Shown here: piece by piece, positions 60,377 to 64,000 of the stretch
How positions within the stretch are numbered: position 1 is the stretch's first letter
Layout of the letters: each line of letters begins with the position of its first letter
Source: Triglochin maritima
Lineage: Eukaryota; Streptophyta; Magnoliopsida; Alismatales; Juncaginaceae
Direction: 5' to 3'
NCBI GenBank assembly: GCA_963682175.1
Contig: OY821777.1
Coordinates: 15,768,001 to 15,832,000 of the forward strand
Length of the DNA: 64,000 nt
Notes under the pieces: model-generated
Databases searched by the model: none
Told to the model about the DNA's origin: nothing
Seen by the model: the letters and a program-made list of their open reading frames with translations, nothing else
Program-made: the position numbers and the translations under genes

Positions 60377-61672
60377 ATGCAACATGGGGTGGCTCAGACG
60401 AACACCTCGTATGGTTGGGATAATCCTAATTGTGTGACTGAGCAATCTTCATATTGGGGTAACATGAGAGAGGCACCGACTGCTAGACCACAATCTAGTT
60501 ATGTTGGATCATATGCTGGTCGACAAACTGTGACATTACAACAAACTTTGGCCTCCTTCATGCGTAGGACAGACAACATGAGTGCACCGGTGACTCCAGT
60601 AGTCGTACCGTGCGACTGTTGTGGGTTGTGTGGTCATGTTATCAGGGAATGCCATTATGTTCCCCCAGAGCCTGAGTATGAGCATACATTTTCCCAAAAT
60701 GCTCAATATGACTATTACGCATCCGCGTACAACCCGAGAGTGATGGATTCGTGGAGAGACAATTCATATCCAAATTCTTATACTTTATCTTCACCCCAGT
60801 ATCCTCCTCCCGAATACTCAGAATTCTACCAACACCCCACTTCAAATCATTGGACTTATTCTCAGACCACCAACACCCAACCTCAAAATTTCCCAAGCGC
60901 TGACTTGAACCTCATAATTGACCGCATACCTGATTCCTTGGAACAAACTTTCCTTACATTCATGAAAACCACTCAACAGTCCACATAAAATATGGTACTG
61001 CAATTGAGTCAAATGTCGCAACAATTACGTGAACGTGAGGAGAGTAACTTTTCTTGTCAACATGAGGATTCATCTTTTTATATCGAACCACCACCACATC
61101 CACAAATTCAAAACACAATCTTTCAAAGTCCAACTCCTAGTCAGTCTGAGGGACTTGGGGTTTCAATTCACAATCACTTAGTGGAGGATTCGATTCAAAT
61201 TGAGAAAAACATGGACCAATTTCATTATGAGTCGGTACAGGATTGTGCCTTATCTTTTTGTCCCGTGGCCCTTGAGTCACATGATCTTCATGTTGTGTCT
61301 CTTAAGGAATCATCTCTGGTGGAGCAAGATCTCCCTAGTACCCTCAATTTCAAACAACCTGATGAGAGTCTGCCTCTCACCATTGTTCCTGATCATCTTG
61401 GAAATGATGGAACATCAAACAACTACATAGCTCATGAGGGTATTAGAAGTTCCTTGGAAGATATCTTGGGTATGAGACCCAATTTTTGTTCGCCTGGTGT
61501 GTCAGACATGCCTAACGAGGTTCTTGACCTCGTTCCGACGCACCAGCCTGTTGGTTGGAGAGTTTGGATTGACGATCAGAACTTCAGAAAAGCAACGGAG
61601 AAACTCTTCTTCCGTTGCCCCTCATTTCCAAAACTCTTGAGAGGTTCAAGCTCTTTCAGTTTGATCCTCTGA
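60377..61672 (+). pseudogene. Gag-like ORF with zinc knuckle and a reverse transcriptase stub
   Basis: One frame with a single internal TAA at 60986-60988. N-terminal part: CCHC knuckle CDCCGLCGHVIREC (60611-60652), Tyr/Pro/Asn/Ser-rich linker. C-terminal part (60992-61672): Pro/His and acidic segments, then a relic of Ty3/gypsy reverse transcriptase, QPVGWRVWIDDQNF (about 61546-61590), frameshifted after it. The copy at 47275-48578 has no stop at the internal position and keeps the stub in a longer frame. The fused order knuckle-linker-stub in two copies shows an ancestral internal deletion. Whether any protein was used is unknown. Confidence 0.75.
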
Positions 61673-63104
61673 ATGAGACTTCTTTGCGTCCAATTCATGA
61701 ACCTCTCATTTCATCAGATGCTCTTTGTGAAGGGCCCACGCATGCGTATTCTGTCCCCGCGTGGTGTCATGTTCCCTTTTCAAGTGCATTGATCCACTTT
61801 TGAGGTTCCCATTTGATGTCCTTTGACAAATGAAGATGGGAACTTATGTTTGTACATAATTATATATAAAAAAAGTACAATAAAAGACCCCTTCAGTGAG
61901 CATCGTTTGTGTGACCTCCAACCCTTGAGTATTTGGGCCCCATTTGTTTCCCGGATTTGAATCCCTTCTTTAGCATCTCACAGGTTTTGAGGGAATTCGG
62001 GTTTTGTCCATCAACATAGCCATGAACTTTCCTTTGTACTTCACGTTGGTGAGATCTTTCCTTTTTCATGCATAAATCCATGTAGTATCTTGCTCACATT
62101 CATTGAGGACAATGCATGATTTAGGTGTGGGGGGGTGTTTATCTATCTATATATTTTGTTTGTTAAAAAAAATTAATATTCCATGACATAGCTTAAGATT
62201 GAGTTGCCAAAACCCGTGTACAAAATGCATTGAGTTTTTGTTCCTTATTATATAGTTCTGCTTGTAGAAATTATGACATAAATCTAAGTTCCAAAGAAAT
62301 AACCCATTACCCTTTAAGACATGTATGCATTTAAATTGGATGAATCAAATCTTTGAAGTGGTTGATAAAAAGCAGAGGTTGAGGAAAATATACCGGGAAG
62401 TGTGGACTTCTAATAGCAATTAAGCCTTGAGGAAAAAAAGTAAAAAAAAGGAATAAAGTGAGGAAAGCACATTTTGCAAAATGATTACAAAACCCAAGCC
62501 TTCGAGTCACTGATCCGTAGGGGTATCTTGAAACCCGGTAACTTGAGTCTAGCGGCTGGGGATTATCGACCAAACTCGCTACACGAATGCAAAAAGGGTA
62601 AAAGTGTCAAAAAAAGAAAATGTGTTGAATCACGGGAAAAAAAATACTTTAAGATACTCAAGGCCCAAAGCTAAAAGAATGATCCATGTCATGGTTGATC
62701 CGAATGATACTTCACCACTAGAGGAGGCGTGCAAAATAATTTAAGTGATAACATGTGTAGAAGGGTTAGTGGTGTGAATGTTGGAGGAACAAAGACCAAG
62801 TCAAAAAAATTATGAGTTAGATTTATATAATGAGCATGTAAGAATTCTAAGTGAGATGTATAAGGTTGAGGTGGAGATATTGAGAGTTATTAATGAAATG
62901 TTGAATTAAGACTTTGTGGGTGTGTCAACTGAAAACCCTCACGAGACAAAACTCGTCCTCTAAGGAAACTTGGGGGTTTAAAGGCTTGTTGCACATGCTA
63001 AGTGCAACCGTGATTCCTACGAAAGTGAGTTAGGATTTCCCTGTTTTTATTTTTCTTATATTTTGTTTTGCTAGGGACTAGCAAAATCTAGGTGTGGGGG
63101 TATT
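61673..63104 (+). other. Non-coding 3' part of the retrotransposon and polypurine tract
   Basis: Conserved between the three partial copies but without a consistent frame. GGTGTGGGGGTATT (63091-63104) abuts the 3' LTR; a similar GGTGTGGGGGGGTG tract occurs at 62123. 62160-62900 has no counterpart that I see in the 47275 copy. Confidence 0.65.
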
Positions 63105-64000
63105 TGAATACATTGCATCATATGTCTTTCATTTAGATTAATTTTATATCAATAAATGCTCCTAAGGTATGTGTTTAGTCTTATTTACATAATACAGGGA
63201 CCTGAATGTAAATTACCCATATCCCGAGCATAAACACATGTAAAAGACTCATTTCTATCATAAAGACTGGTTCAAGATTATCGGGATTCAAATTGAAGTC
63301 CATCCAAGCATAAAAGCATTCAAAGACCTAATTACAAAAAGGTCAGAGACTTAATTGCAAAAGTCGAGGACCCGATTGCAAATTACGAGTACCAAAAGAT
63401 TATTTTGGAGAAGTTCTAAAGGAAAATCAATTTGGATCTCCAAATATATGAAGAAATCAACTCGGATCTCCAAAGATATGCAATAATTAATTCGGACGCG
63501 CGAAGGACAGCTAAAACATGCCATAAACACACAGGAAAAATCCGGATCGATTCCGAGCCAAAAAGGTGGCGATTCCGCCGCACCTCATGTACAAAATGCG
63601 GCGATTCCGCCGCACAAAAGTCGATACGTGCGCTCAAATTTTTACCAATGCTGTATTGATGCGTGTATGTTCCTTTTATGTATTAGGATCCCCGGTTGAG
63701 GCTATAAATAAGGTCGAATCATGTATTGGAAGGGGCTCCTCTCCTCCTCTTCTTTTTACCAATAAATTTCTGTTCTTTTATTTTGTGTTTTTAGTTTTCT
63801 TTTGTAGTTTCTCTAGGACCCCTTCTCCTTCCCTCCATCCATGAGTTTCTAACTCTCTCCAAAGGGTGGGGGTGACGGATTTAGGGTGATAAGAAGAAGA
63901 ATTACGTTATTATTTTAATTTCGTGTTAGTATATTTTGATTACTTGAGTTTATGTTGAGTCATTTATCATGTAATGCTTTATAACTAATGTGATTTATTA
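63105..64000 (+). repeat. 3' LTR, incomplete at the window end
   Basis: Starts TGAATACATTGCATCATATG, lacking a short partly duplicated phrase present in the 5' LTR start; otherwise collinear, with a few percent differences by eye. Confidence 0.93.

Larger units (their letters stand above)
57840..64000 (+). mobile_element. Athila/Tat-derived gag-only LTR retrotransposon, cut by the window end
   Basis: 5' LTR 57840-59009, primer site 59016-59033, non-coding leader, gag-like ORF 60377-61672, long non-coding 3' part, polypurine tract before 63105 and 3' LTR 63105 onward. The interior is about 4.1 kb and lacks protease, integrase and RNase H. It is inserted in the interior of the minus-strand relative (left flank CTCAC at 57835-57839; the right flank is outside). 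Solo LTR 3429-4655 is a third member. Confidence 0.92.

Overview
This window is a transposable-element-dense stretch of a plant nuclear genome, most likely a eudicot. The evidence is a two-exon tau-class glutathione S-transferase gene with plant-style introns and TATA box, Ty1/copia and Ty3/gypsy-type LTR retrotransposons with plant tRNA-iMet and tRNA-Asp primer sites, a TRIM, En/Spm (CACTA) transposons, a PIF/Harbinger pair and a MuDR-like transposase. The AT-rich, stop-ridden sequence between them fits old repeat turnover. I see no rRNA, tRNA, CRISPR or organellar genes.

Layout. 1-1209: truncated MuDR-like transposase pseudogene (minus). 3081-7161: remnant of a DUF1985/Ulp1-type gene, split by a CACTA element (3346-6771) that itself received a solo LTR (3429-4655, perfect 5-bp target duplication). 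10735-22294: decayed PIF/Harbinger transposase and Myb-like ORF1 on the minus strand, separated by an 8.6-kb CACTA element (11814-20425, 3-bp target duplication AAA) with a tnp2-type transposase and a fused transposase/Ulp1 protease gene. 24415-29727 (plus) and 35638-41029 (minus): two members of a gag-only Ty1/copia family; a solo LTR of the family lies at 32249-33741, and an old LTR relic at 34552-35637 is interrupted by a complete 356-bp TRIM. 44501-45680: the only gene that looks intact and host-like, a GSTU17-like glutathione S-transferase with an as-1-like element and a duplicated promoter segment. 47275-64000: nested retrotransposons, namely two partial and one nearly complete member of Athila/Tat-derived gag-only families, a pol-bearing but broken copia element (minus, 49300-54155) and smaller copia and LTR fragments.

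The most unusual signal is in the LTRs of the gag-only copia family. The U3 region directly upstream of the TATA box carries an array of the palindrome CGGTCGACCG arranged in pairs about 22 bp apart; seven pairs (14 sites, 12 perfect) lie within about 490 bp of the LTR at 24415. The pairing survives in copies where individual motifs have decayed, and one pair occurs in an apparently unrelated LTR. This looks like a dense array of binding sites for a dimeric DNA-binding protein. The same family has a Gag in which both zinc knuckles are missing; the first is replaced by an Arg/Lys/Glu-rich low-complexity stretch. Coordinates were read by eye, so element boundaries without target duplications are approximate.
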